A stretch of 64,000 bases of DNA from CBDBZX01 sp965213645 (GTDB lineage Bacteria > Deinococcota > Deinococci > Deinococcales > Trueperaceae), in NCBI GenBank assembly GCA_965213645.1, contig CBDBZX010000004.1:124001-188000 (forward strand), in the 5' to 3' direction. Shown piece by piece: positions 1-8,047 of the stretch (the stretch's first letter is position 1; each line of letters opens with the position of its first letter). A program made the position numbers and the translations under genes. Under the pieces are notes generated by a model. It searched no databases. It was not told the DNA's origin and worked only from the letters and a program-made list of their open reading frames with translations.

Positions 1-672
1 AGAGGTCCACACTTCACCCCTAACAACGATAAAGAAATTCGTCGCGTTGCACGTCGCCACATTGCCGTGCACGTCCAACATCAGCGCCTCGTCCGCGCCC
101 GCTTTGAGCGCTTGAATAAGCGCGATGACCTCATGCAGCTTGCTGTGGCAGTTGAGCTTGGCGTCGAGCGTCTGCGGCGGCGGTCGGCGCATGGAAGAGG
201 TAAAAAGCTGAATCCCCTGGCGCTTCACCTCGGGGTCTGCCACTTTATGCTCCGCGATGATGACGATGTTGGGCGCTGAGACCGTCAAACGTGGGTCTTG
301 GGCAGGCGTTTTCTTATTGCCCCGTGTGACCATCAGGCGCATATGCACGTCTGTTTTCATGTTGTTGCGACGGGCTGTCTCGCGCAAGGCTTCAGTGAGT
401 TCTTCCCTGGTCTTCCCAAGCTCCAAATCAATCGCCTTCGCCCCTTGAAAAAGCCTATCTAAATGACGTTCTAGGAAGGCAAACGACCCGTTGTGCAATC
501 GGACGCCCTCCCACACGCCGTCACCGACCAAATAACCGCTATCGAAGACGGAGATTTTGGCTTCGTCGCGGGGATAAAATTCTCCGTTGATATAGATCAG
601 AACGTCCTCATTACGGCTGTCCGCCACAGCTTCGTGAGTTCCTCTACGCACCTCTTGATTTATTTCAGACAT
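1..672 (-). CDS. PLP-dependent class IV aminotransferase (D-amino-acid/branched-chain type), C-terminus beyond the left edge
   Basis: This gene runs off the left edge; 224 codons from an ATG at 672-670 are present, with a GAGGT Shine-Dalgarno just upstream. The translation has a fold-type-IV N-terminal strand block (VLIYINGEFYPRDEAKISVF followed by DSGYLVGDGVWEGV) and, near residue 180, the segment LDAKLNCHSKLHEV. The first lysine there corresponds to the PLP-binding lysine of the D-alanine aminotransferase / IlvE / aminodeoxychorismate lyase family. The next segment, ADEALMLD followed by VATCNATNFFIVRG, is also typical of the family. Members transfer amino groups between an amino acid and a 2-oxo acid in the cytoplasm. 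The substrate (branched-chain, D-amino acid or aminodeoxychorismate) cannot be decided from this part. Confidence 0.85.
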   Translation of the reverse strand, partial: MSEINQEVRRGTHEAVADSRNEDVLIYINGEFYPRDEAKISVFDSGYLVGDGVWEGVRLHNGSFAFLERHLDRLFQGAKAIDLELGKTREELTEALRETARRNNMKTDVHMRLMVTRGNKKTPAQDPRLTVSAPNIVIIAEHKVADPEVKRQGIQLFTSSMRRPPPQTLDAKLNCHSKLHEVIALIQALKAGADEALMLDVHGNVATCNATNFFIVVRGEVWTS

Positions 673-859
673 GGCTGACCTCGAGCCATTAAATCATGCG
701 CAAGCCGTTTTACTAGCAGGTATAGAGATGACCCGCGTCACACGATATGAAATGTTTTACACCGGGAGTATGAAGTTTTTTATACTGCGCACCCTTAGCC
801 CGCGATACACTCCCCTCGTCGGCCCACAACCTAAAACTCGTGACCCAAAGGAGCTTTAT

Positions 860-1081
860 ATGACATGGGATGAAATTCAGCGTAACTATCCAGATTACCA
901 GGCTTCGTTGCAGCAGCATTTTAGCAAGCTCACCGCTGATGATGTGGAGCAGGGCGCGAACTCAAAGGAGACGCTGGTCTCGCGCATTTCTGAACGCTAC
1001 GGCTACTCCGAGAACCAGGCGCAGCAGGAGCTAGAGACCTTTGCCGAGCAGCAGAACGAGGCGCAGAAAGGCACGACTTAA
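860..1081 (+). CDS. CsbD/YjbJ-like stress-response protein
   Basis: A 73-residue acidic soluble protein. It begins MTWDEIQRNYPDY, continues through HFSKLTADDV and ends with the family hallmark RISERYGYSENQAQQELE. This matches the CsbD (UPF0337) small-protein family, which typically reads MNWDQIEGNW, then KLTDDDL, then IQERYGYSKEEAE. CsbD proteins are induced by general stress in Bacillus and enterobacteria; their molecular activity is unknown. A strong AAAGGAG site at 847-853 fixes the ATG at 860, although the frame stays open further upstream. The gene is divergent from the aminotransferase, with roughly 185 bp between start codons. Confidence 0.85.
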   Translation: MTWDEIQRNYPDYQASLQQHFSKLTADDVEQGANSKETLVSRISERYGYSENQAQQELETFAEQQNEAQKGTT

Positions 1082-1228
1082 AGAACGCATACAATAGCAC
1101 TTCCAAAATATACTGAGACAAATGGTCGCAGATATCATCACCGAATGTGCGTGTTAGACAACGTTTGTTACAGTAAGAGTGTCTCAAACCAGATGATACC
1201 TGCTACAACTAAATCAATCAGGTTCGTT

Positions 1229-1654
1229 TCAAGCGCTCTCCAAGGGAGCGCTTTTCTTCTGGATGCGTTCTAACGTCGCTCTAAGGCGCTCGTTGACGCG
1301 GTTAAACTCTCCCCTTAGTGGCCCGTAGAGCGTATCGGGGACGCACTCTAGGACGAGGGCGCGGAGCGCGTCGAGCGGCCATAAGGCGACGTGCTGCACC
1401 TCGTGCTCTAAAATATGAGCGAGGACGTCAAAGGGCGCAGCTTGTAGACTTTCAGAGAGGTCGATGCGGGCGTAGCGGTAGGGCTCCTCTAGGTACAACT
1501 CCGCCGCACGCCCCGCCCCCAAGCTGGTAGCAGGCACGAACTTGACCTCGAGCTGCCAATCCCCTAGATCGTATTGGGCTTGCAACTCACTGAGGTAATC
1601 CGTGAGCTGAGCGTGCTCCAAGGGTGGAGCCGTGAGCGTAGGTGAGTGAGCCAT
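1229..1654 (-). CDS. Putative zincin-like metalloprotein with HExxH motif
   Basis: A 141-residue soluble protein of unknown function. The only recognisable signature is HILEHEVQHVALWPLDALR near residues 81-99, which contains HEVQH, an HExxH zinc-binding motif as in SprT-like and other zincin folds. A third zinc ligand cannot be assigned by eye. The N-terminus (LTDYLSELQAQYDLGDWQLE) resembles the start of small SprT/M48-like domains that often sit in phage or mobile DNA. The ATG at 1654 has a weak upstream site. It is convergent with the CsbD-like gene and divergent from the cobalamin adenosyltransferase. A peptidase role is inference only. Confidence 0.6.
   Translation of the reverse strand: MAHSPTLTAPPLEHAQLTDYLSELQAQYDLGDWQLEVKFVPATSLGAGRAAELYLEEPYRYARIDLSESLQAAPFDVLAHILEHEVQHVALWPLDALRALVLECVPDTLYGPLRGEFNRVNERLRATLERIQKKSAPLESA
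1231..1258 (+). terminator. Possible rho-independent terminator after csbD-like gene
   Basis: The arms AAGCGCTC (1231-1238) and GAGCGCTT (1245-1252) form an 8-bp stem followed by TTTTCTTC on the plus strand. It lies about 150 bp after the CsbD-like stop and overlaps the last codons of the convergent zincin gene, so it may serve the plus-strand transcript. Confidence 0.4.
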
Positions 1655-1767
1655 GAGTTATTGTATGGGTAGAATGATAGACGCTTCGTGAAGTGATTCG
1701 CGTGGCAGCGGCGGGTGTACGGAAGTCAACAGCAACTCAGGCGCTGCCGATACGCTATGCTAAGCGC

Positions 1768-2346
1768 ATGAAAATCTACACCAAAACAGGCGACCAAGGC
1801 ACCACCGCCCTCTACGGCGGCGAGCGCGTTTCCAAAGACGCGCGGCGCGTGAGCGCCTACGGCACCGTAGACGAAGCGAACGCGGCGCTCGGGCTGGCGC
1901 GGGCGCACCTAGAGGACGCCGAACTCAGTGGAGACATCGAGAAATTGCAAAACGCCCTTTTTGACTTAGGCGCAGACCTAGCCGCGCCGCACGGCTCGCG
2001 CTACCGCAAGAACATCACGCCCATCGACGAAGAGGACGTGGCGCATTTAGAGAGGCTCATCGACAGCTTGGAAGAGGAGCTTGCGCCGCTGCAAAACTTC
2101 ATTTTGCCGGGTGGTCATCCTGCGTCGGCGGCGTTGCAGGTTGCCAGAGGGGTCGCGCGCCGCGCCGAGCGCAAAGTAGTCGAACTCATGCACGAGTCTG
2201 AGGTCAACGCGCACGTAGGTGTCTATCTCAACAGGCTCTCGGATTTGCTCTTTGTGATGGCGAGGGTGGTGAACGCGCGTTCGGGTATCGCAGAAACGCA
2301 GTGGCACGTCAAGGGGCGCGAAAGACCCGAAGCGTCACAGAGCTAA
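1768..2346 (+). CDS. Cob(I)alamin adenosyltransferase, PduO type
   Basis: A 192-residue cytoplasmic enzyme that transfers the 5'-deoxyadenosyl group of ATP to cob(I)alamin to make adenosylcobalamin. The N-terminus MKIYTKTGDQGTTALYGGER is the ATP-binding loop of the PduO/MMAB family. It is followed by RVSAYGTVDEANAALG, then FILPGGHPASAALQVARGVA with RRAERKV, and LNRLSDLLFVMARVVN, all conserved in PduO-type enzymes. The frame is open upstream to 1693, but those 25 extra residues do not resemble the family, so the ATG at 1768 is chosen. Two BtuF-like proteins follow on the same strand, which suggests a corrinoid-handling neighbourhood, though about 340 bp containing a dispersed repeat separates them. 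Confidence 0.92.
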   Translation: MKIYTKTGDQGTTALYGGERVSKDARRVSAYGTVDEANAALGLARAHLEDAELSGDIEKLQNALFDLGADLAAPHGSRYRKNITPIDEEDVAHLERLIDSLEEELAPLQNFILPGGHPASAALQVARGVARRAERKVVELMHESEVNAHVGVYLNRLSDLLFVMARVVNARSGIAETQWHVKGRERPEASQS

Positions 2347-2413
2347 AATATGGTTAGAAAGGTGTCCCGTTTTGCGCTTATGCAAAAGTCAAACTGTACA
2401 TATCACAGTTTTA

Positions 2414-2632
2414 GTACAGTACACTGTTAGCTAAATTCTGCAGCAATGTTGTCACCCTGTTCACGCAGTAAGACGTAGTCCGGTTGTCGAAGGGTCTCGT
2501 TCGGCTCTGCCGAAACTTCGTAACTTACAATCTCAGTTAGACGAGAAGGCGAATGCAGAGATTCTTCGACTCCGCGGAGTCTATCCTGTAAGGGCTCCGC
2601 TCAGAATGACATGGTTGACTTTCTATCTTACA
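2414..2632 (+). repeat. Dispersed MITE-like intergenic repeat, copy A
   Basis: This copy fills most of the gap between the adenosyltransferase and the first BtuF-like gene. It starts near AGTACACTGTTAGCTAA, contains TTGTCACCCTGTTCACG, then TCGAAGGGTCTCG and GAGATTCTTCGACTCC, and ends near GCTCAGAATGACATGG. The same blocks occur in the same order in six other places in this window. No gene is visible here. Confidence 0.8.
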
Positions 2633-2685
2633 ATGATCTAGCTTTGTGCACAAAACGCGGTACACCGTCAGAAAAGAGGTAAGAG

Positions 2686-3483
2686 GTGCGCGTCGTCTCG
2701 CTCGCTTGCTCGAATACAGAAATCGTCTGCGCCTTGGGCTGCGCCGAGATGCTCGTCGGTGTAGATAGTCACTCGGATAGACCCGAAGAGGTCATCTCAC
2801 CCTTACCCAAACTCGGACCCGACTTGGAGATTGATATTGCAGCGGTGGCGGCCTCCAAGCCCGACCTCGTCCTCGCCTCTTTAACCGTGCCGGGACATGA
2901 AAAGGTCATCGCGGGTTTGGAAAAAGCGGGTCTCCCCTATCTCGCACCCGAACCTGTACGTTTGGAGGATGTGTACGGGGATATGCTCATCATAGCCCAA
3001 CATCTCAACGTCCCAGAGCGCGGCGAGCGGTTGGTGAACGAGATGCGTTCAGCCTTATCAGGCGTTCAACAGACCAACGTTGACAGACCCAAACTCCTCG
3101 TCCAGTGGTGGCCCAAGCCCGTCATCGCACCCGGTCAGCTAAGCTGGGTCAACGACCTCATTCAAAGCGCAGGTGGACAGAACCCGCTGGGCGATGAAGA
3201 GGTCAAGAGCCGACCTCTCAGTGATGAAGAGGTCACAGCCATCAACCCGGACGCCATCATTTTGAGTTGGTGCGGCGTCGCCCCGGAAAAGGTTCGTCCC
3301 GATGTGATCTACAGAAACCCAGCTTGGCAAGAGGTCAACGCGCTCAAGCGCGGACACATTTACTGCGTCCCCGAAGCCGACTTGGGCAGGCCAGGGCCGG
3401 GGCTCATTCAAGGCTTTGAAGCGTTGCGGAATATTGTTGAGGAAGTGAGGAGCAAGCGTGAGAATCGTCAGCTTACTGCCTAG
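2686..3483 (+). CDS. BtuF-like corrinoid-binding protein without signal peptide (first of two)
   Basis: A 265-residue protein of the helical-backbone metal/corrinoid-binding fold (class III periplasmic binding protein, BtuF/FhuD-like). It starts MRVVSLACSNTEIVCALG, the typical first strand of cobalamin-binding family members, and has PDLVLASLTVPG, a WWPKP segment and INPDAIILSWCG. It lacks any N-terminal hydrophobic segment or lipobox, so a cytoplasmic location is likely as it stands. The start is a GTG preceded by AAGAGGT. It overlaps the next gene by 26 bp, indicating translational coupling. No BtuC or BtuD genes are nearby. The ligand is inferred from family resemblance and the adjacent adenosyltransferase. 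Confidence 0.75.
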   Translation: MRVVSLACSNTEIVCALGCAEMLVGVDSHSDRPEEVISPLPKLGPDLEIDIAAVAASKPDLVLASLTVPGHEKVIAGLEKAGLPYLAPEPVRLEDVYGDMLIIAQHLNVPERGERLVNEMRSALSGVQQTNVDRPKLLVQWWPKPVIAPGQLSWVNDLIQSAGGQNPLGDEEVKSRPLSDEEVTAINPDAIILSWCGVAPEKVRPDVIYRNPAWQEVNALKRGHIYCVPEADLGRPGPGLIQGFEALRNIVEEVRSKRENRQLTA

Positions 3484-4450
3484 CGCCACGGAAATCGTCT
3501 GCGCGTTAGGTTTGCAAGACAACCTCGTCGCCGTGAGCCACGAGTGTGACTACCCGAGTGAGATCACGAGCTTGCCACGCATCACGAGCAGCAGCTTGCC
3601 GGAGGGCTTAGACCCGCAGGATATCGACACAGCCGTCAACGAAGCGGTGCAGGCGGGTAGGGCGCTCTATCAGATTGACGGGGACATGCTACAAAAACTT
3701 CAGCCCGACCTCATCGTGACACAAGGAGTTTGTGACGTGTGCGCAGTGGGTTTGGGAACGGTTGAGGCGACGCTGAAGTTCTTGCCCGACTGTTTGCCCG
3801 AAGGGGCGCAAACGCTCTCGTTTAGCGGGATGAATTTCGAGGGGATTTTGCGCGATATTCGCGCTTTAGCAGAGGTGGCGGGGCGTGAAGATGAAGCGGC
3901 GACGCTTATTACCTCGCTGCGCGAGAGGTGGAACGCAGTCGATGAGACCTCTCTGGCTTCACGGTTAGATAAGCCCACAACTAGACCTAAGGTGTTGATG
4001 CTCGAGTGGAATACCCCACCCTTCTACGGTGGTCACTGGGTTCCCGAAATGGTTGAGGCGGCGGGCGGCGATGACATTTTGGGCACGCCAGGGCGAGCCT
4101 CTAAGCGCACCACGTGGGCTGAAATCGCTAAACACGCACCTGATGTCATCGTCGTGATGGCGTGCGGGTATGACTTGACAAAGAATGTTGAATTTGCCGA
4201 AGCGCTCTACACACATCCCGAAGCGAAGCATTTGCCCGCCGTCAAAGCGCAGCAGGTCTGGGCGTGCGACGCGAACAGCTATTTTAGCCGTCCGGGGCCG
4301 CGTGTGGTGCGCGGGGCGGAGATGTTGAGAGCGATTTTAAGGGGTCAAGAGGATAAGCTGAGCTGTGCAGAGGCTAGGCGTGTGCGAGCACCTTCAAAAC
4401 CTCTCGAGGACTCAATCAATGAAAAGCGCAACCTCAGCGCACCGCGATAA
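3458..4450 (+). CDS. BtuF-like corrinoid-binding protein without signal peptide (second of two)
   Basis: A 330-residue paralogue of the preceding gene. It starts MRIVSLLPSATEIVCALGL, the characteristic start of cobalamin-binding proteins, followed by SHECDYP, then PDLIVTQGVCDVCAVG, then LEWNTPPFYGGHWVPEMVEA near residues 180-200 and SRPGPRVVRGAEML near the C-terminus. The Cys pair in GVCDVCAV and the SRPGPR segment recur in signal-less BtuF-like proteins of many bacteria. There is no signal peptide. The GTG start lies inside the upstream gene (26 bp overlap). The 3' end overlaps the convergent substrate-binding protein gene by 17 bp. Corrinoid binding is inferred. Confidence 0.78.
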   Translation: MRIVSLLPSATEIVCALGLQDNLVAVSHECDYPSEITSLPRITSSSLPEGLDPQDIDTAVNEAVQAGRALYQIDGDMLQKLQPDLIVTQGVCDVCAVGLGTVEATLKFLPDCLPEGAQTLSFSGMNFEGILRDIRALAEVAGREDEAATLITSLRERWNAVDETSLASRLDKPTTRPKVLMLEWNTPPFYGGHWVPEMVEAAGGDDILGTPGRASKRTTWAEIAKHAPDVIVVMACGYDLTKNVEFAEALYTHPEAKHLPAVKAQQVWACDANSYFSRPGPRVVRGAEMLRAILRGQEDKLSCAEARRVRAPSKPLEDSINEKRNLSAPR

Positions 4451-5612
4451 GCCGCCCGCGCGCGATCGTCGCGGTGACGAGTGAATCCGGCTGAACGCCT
4501 CCGTGGTCGGCCTCGAGAAAGTCATAAACCGCCGCCGCGCCCGTCAAGGGTCCGAGTCCGACCAGCGAATCGCGCAGGGCTTGGCGGGTGGCGGCGGTGT
4601 TCTCGGGCTCTAAGCGGTTATACGCCAACACCTCTTCAAAGGCGCGTCGCAGCAAGCTCAGCGCGTCCCAAGCGTAAGCACCTTCCACCGACGGGCGGCT
4701 CGTCCCGTAGGTCGCGCTCAGCGCAGAGATAAAGCGGCGCGTCTCCCCATAGGTCGGATGCGTGCGCGGCAGCGTGCCACTTACACTGACGGCGTTCGTT
4801 ACGGTCGCTGCGCCGCGCAGGTCGGCTCGCTCCAGGGCGCTCGCCTGCGCGTAAACCTCCGGGCTGATGTAGATACGCCCCGTGAAACCTCGCTGTGAGA
4901 GCGCTACGGCTGCGACCTGAGTATCCGCCAAGCCTCCCCACACGAGCACCGCGCCGGGCTGCCTCGTCGCGACCCAAAGCGCTTCAGGTGTCAAGACCTC
5001 GACCTCGGGTGGATAGCGCTCCTCGGCCACGAGGCGCATACCGGACCTTCTGATGAGGTCAGCGGCAGCGTCTCCTATCTCACCCTCTAGCCCCATCAGC
5101 GCTAATGTATTCGACCTCGAACCCGCCCTGAGCACAATCGTCTCGAGCTGCGCCGTCACACCAGGCGCAACGCTAAAGAGCCAGTAGTTTTGAGCTGAGT
5201 CGGCGGTGAGCGGGCTGAGCGAGAGCGTCAATACCTCGGCGTCTTGAATAAGCGGTGAAACCCGCCCCTGCGCAACCTCTTGCGCACAACATAGAAGCGC
5301 GTGCACCCCATCTTCCAGCAACTGCGCCGCTTGCACCGCCGCTCTCTCAGGGTTGCTCCTATCGTCTGCGGTGAAAATCTCAACGGACAAACCGCGCGTT
5401 TGAGCACCCTTTTGCCACGCCCGCAGAGCCGCCTCTTGCGCCCTGCCCACGTCTGCGTCCACCCCCGTGAGGGAAAGCACCGCGCCGACGCGCAAGGTGA
5501 CATGGCTAATAGGCTGGGTTGACTGAGCCTGCGCAAGCGGTATGAGCCACAACGAGAAACAGAATAAAAAACAGACAAAGCACAGCTTAAATTGTTGGAA
5601 GAGTTGAGCCAT
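4434..5612 (-). CDS. ABC transporter substrate-binding protein, Leu/Ile/Val-binding type (orphan)
   Basis: A 392-residue secreted protein. The N-terminal hydrophobic segment (about residues 8-27) ends in AQA before Q, a good signal-peptidase I site. The mature part starts VTLRVGAVLSLTG, then has AVQAAQLLEDGVHALLCC and a later VEGAYAWDALSLLRRAFEE, all typical of type I periplasmic binding proteins of the HAAT (LivK/AmiC) family. It binds an amino acid or a small acid outside the membrane and would deliver it to a permease. No permease or ATPase gene is adjacent, so it is an orphan; the HAAT permeases at 25.5-27.8 kb have their own binding protein. The ATG at 5612 is the first start before the signal peptide. 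Confidence 0.82.
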   Translation of the reverse strand: MAQLFQQFKLCFVCFLFCFSLWLIPLAQAQSTQPISHVTLRVGAVLSLTGVDADVGRAQEAALRAWQKGAQTRGLSVEIFTADDRSNPERAAVQAAQLLEDGVHALLCCAQEVAQGRVSPLIQDAEVLTLSLSPLTADSAQNYWLFSVAPGVTAQLETIVLRAGSRSNTLALMGLEGEIGDAAADLIRRSGMRLVAEERYPPEVEVLTPEALWVATRQPGAVLVWGGLADTQVAAVALSQRGFTGRIYISPEVYAQASALERADLRGAATVTNAVSVSGTLPRTHPTYGETRRFISALSATYGTSRPSVEGAYAWDALSLLRRAFEEVLAYNRLEPENTAATRQALRDSLVGLGPLTGAAAVYDFLEADHGGVQPDSLVTATIARGRLIAVR

Positions 5613-5823
5613 AAAGGTATTGTTACAGTCATAACGCCTAAAGATGTGAAAGGTTTAACTCGAGCGATTTGCACCGCGCCGCTGACCCCCCTTTTGGCTC
5701 GCGAAACTCGAGGTGATTCAGGTCAAAAATAAGCTATTTCAAGCGCTAGAAAATTCCTTCCACTCAACCTCTTTTCAGTGGCCTACGGAACGAGAAATGC
5801 CCGTTGTAGACGTGTCTCGCAGT

Positions 5824-5853
5824 TTGCTCGCAGCGTCAAAAAAGTGTTATAAT
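5824..5853 (+). promoter_or_regulatory. Sigma-70 type promoter upstream of gyrB
   Basis: TTGCTC (5824-5829) and a perfect TATAAT (5848-5853) are separated by 18 bp. This would start transcription near 5860 and leave a leader of about 160 nt before gyrB. The rest of 5613-6021 holds no convincing gene. Confidence 0.65.
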
Positions 5854-6021
5854 GAACCGTTTAGCCAGCTACAGCGCTGGTCCCATAGAAGATGCTCAAA
5901 CTAGGTTCAAATCAGCCTAAAACCGGGCCTGCGTCAAAGGTGGTTTGGCGATATTAATTAAGACGGTAGCAATTAGGACAATAGCAATAACGAGCAGCAT
6001 GGTTTGTTACGGAGGCTCACC

Positions 6022-7950
6022 TTGGCAGTTTACAGCGCAGACAGCATCAAAGTTCTTAAAGGATTAGAAGGCGTCCGCAAGCGCCCCGCCATGTACGTAC
6101 AGGGCGGCACGGGCATCGACGGCTACCACCAACTCCTAACCGAAATCATCGACAATGCCATCGACGAAGCCTTAGCGGGTCACGCCGATACGGTTGAAGT
6201 TACGCTTAATGAGGACGGTTCGGCGAGCGTTACGGACAACGGGCGCGGTATCCCCGTCGGTACGATGGCAAAAGAGGGACGCCCCGCCATCGAAGTTATC
6301 TTCACCGAATTGCACGCAGGTGGCAAGTTCGACTCGGACGCTTATAAGGTCTCGGGCGGTCTGCACGGCGTCGGCTCGTCTGTGGTGAACGCGTTATCGG
6401 TGTTTCTCGAGGCCGAAGTCAAGACCGAAGGCAAAATCCACCTCATCCGCTTTGACAGGGGTGAGGTTACGAAACCCGTCTCTCAAATTGGAAAAACCAA
6501 AAAGGACGACACCGGCTCGAAAGTCTCCTTCTTGCCCGACCACGAGATTTTCAAGGACATCGCCGGCTTCGACTACGGACGCATCCGCCGCCGCTTGCGC
6601 GAGTTGGCGTATCTCACTGCGGGCGTCAGAATCATCATCGAAGACAGGCGCGGTCAAGAGGTCAAGCGCGAGGAGTTCAAGGAGGACGGCGGCGTCGCCG
6701 CCTTTGCTGAGGACCTGGTCTCGGACAGCAAACGCTTGTACGACAACCCCATCCTGATCGAAGGCACCTCCGACGAGATCGAAGTCGAAGTCGGAATGCT
6801 TCACGCGAGTTCGTACGGGCAAACGATTCTCACCTACGCCAACATGATCACCAACCGCGACGGCGGCACGCACTTGACAGGTTTCAAAACGGCGTATACC
6901 CGCGTGCTAAACAACTACGCCAAAGCCAAAAACCTCATCAAAAAAGGCGAGCCCGCGCCGACAGGCGAAGACTTCTTAGAGGGGATTTCCTGCGTCATCT
7001 CTGTAAAGTTGGGCGACCCGCAGTTTGAATCGCAGGCGAAGGTCAAGCTCTTAAACCCCGAAGCGCAGAGCGCGGTGCAGTCCGTCGTGTACGAAAAGTT
7101 CCACGACATCTTGGAAGAGAACCCCAAGCTCGCCAAGAACATCATTGAAAAAGCGGCGAACGCTGCTAAAGCGCGTGAAGCCGCTCGCAAAGCTCGCGAC
7201 CTCGTGCGCCGCGCCAACCCCATCGACAACGACGAACTCCCCGGCAAACTCGCCGACTGCCAATCGGAAGACCCCTCCATCAGTGAACTCTACATCGTCG
7301 AGGGAAACTCGGCGGGGGGTTCCGCCAAGGGCGGACGCGAGCGCCGCTTCCAAGCGATTTTGCCCCTGCGCGGTAAGGTCTTAAACGTCGAAAAGGCGCA
7401 GATCGGCAAAATCCTCAAAAACGCCGAAATCCGCGCTATGGTCGCCGCGATTGGCGCAGGCATCGACGGCACCGGCGACGACGCGCACTTCAACCTTGAC
7501 GCCGTGCGCTACCACCGCATCATCATCATGGCGGACGCCGACGTGGACGGCAGCCACATTCGCACGCTGCTCCTGACCTTCTTCTACAACTACATGCGCC
7601 CGCTCTTGGACGCTGGCTATATCTACCTGGCGCAGCCGCCCCTCTACGGTGTGAAGTTCGGACGCGGTAAAGAGATCAACTACGTCTACACTGACCAAGA
7701 CTTGCAGCGCCTGTTGCGCGAGAACCGCAACCGCAAAGCCGACATTCAGCGCTTTAAGGGCTTGGGCGAGATGAACCCCGAAGAGCTGTGGGACACGACC
7801 ATGAACCCCGAGACGCGCATCCTCAAGAAAGTGACCATCGAGGATATGTTGGACGCCACCGAGACCTTTGACATGCTGATGGGGTCGAATGTGCCGCCGC
7901 GCCGGAAGTTTATTGAGGAGAACGCGCATTTGGCCGAGCTTGATATTTAG
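6022..7950 (+). CDS. gyrB: DNA gyrase subunit B
   Basis: A 642-residue ATPase subunit of DNA gyrase, which introduces negative supercoils together with GyrA. The GHKL ATPase domain shows EIIDNAIDEALAGH (the ATP-site Asn), DNGRGIPVG and GGKFDSDAYKVSGGLHGVG. The TOPRIM part shows LPLRGKVLNVEKAQIGKIL and MADADVDGSHIRTLLLTFF, and the C-terminus has QRFKGLGEMNPEELW. The length is normal for gyrases lacking the enterobacterial insert. The frame is open from 6004, but GGAGG at 6011-6015 points to the TTG at 6022, giving MAVYSADSIKVLKG. The TOPRIM glutamate motif, usually EGDSAGG, reads EGNSAGG here (residues 427-433). gyrA is not in the window. Confidence 0.97.
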   Translation: MAVYSADSIKVLKGLEGVRKRPAMYVQGGTGIDGYHQLLTEIIDNAIDEALAGHADTVEVTLNEDGSASVTDNGRGIPVGTMAKEGRPAIEVIFTELHAGGKFDSDAYKVSGGLHGVGSSVVNALSVFLEAEVKTEGKIHLIRFDRGEVTKPVSQIGKTKKDDTGSKVSFLPDHEIFKDIAGFDYGRIRRRLRELAYLTAGVRIIIEDRRGQEVKREEFKEDGGVAAFAEDLVSDSKRLYDNPILIEGTSDEIEVEVGMLHASSYGQTILTYANMITNRDGGTHLTGFKTAYTRVLNNYAKAKNLIKKGEPAPTGEDFLEGISCVISVKLGDPQFESQAKVKLLNPEAQSAVQSVVYEKFHDILEENPKLAKNIIEKAANAAKAREAARKARDLVRRANPIDNDELPGKLADCQSEDPSISELYIVEGNSAGGSAKGGRERRFQAILPLRGKVLNVEKAQIGKILKNAEIRAMVAAIGAGIDGTGDDAHFNLDAVRYHRIIIMADADVDGSHIRTLLLTFFYNYMRPLLDAGYIYLAQPPLYGVKFGRGKEINYVYTDQDLQRLLRENRNRKADIQRFKGLGEMNPEELWDTTMNPETRILKKVTIEDMLDATETFDMLMGSNVPPRRKFIEENAHLAELDI

Positions 7951-7972
7951 GGCTTGAGTTGAGAAAGAGGGG

Positions 7973-8010
7973 AGGGCTGCTTTGAATCTCAAGCAGCCCT
8001 TTTCATTTTT
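7973..8010 (+). terminator. Rho-independent terminator of gyrB
   Basis: Perfect 10-bp stem AGGGCTGCTT / AAGCAGCCCT (7973-7982 and 7991-8000) with an 8-nt loop, followed by TTTCATTTTT. It lies 22 bp after the gyrB stop. Confidence 0.92.
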
Positions 8011-8047
8011 GAATCTTTAGATGCCCTAAAGAAGTACGTAGCTCTTC

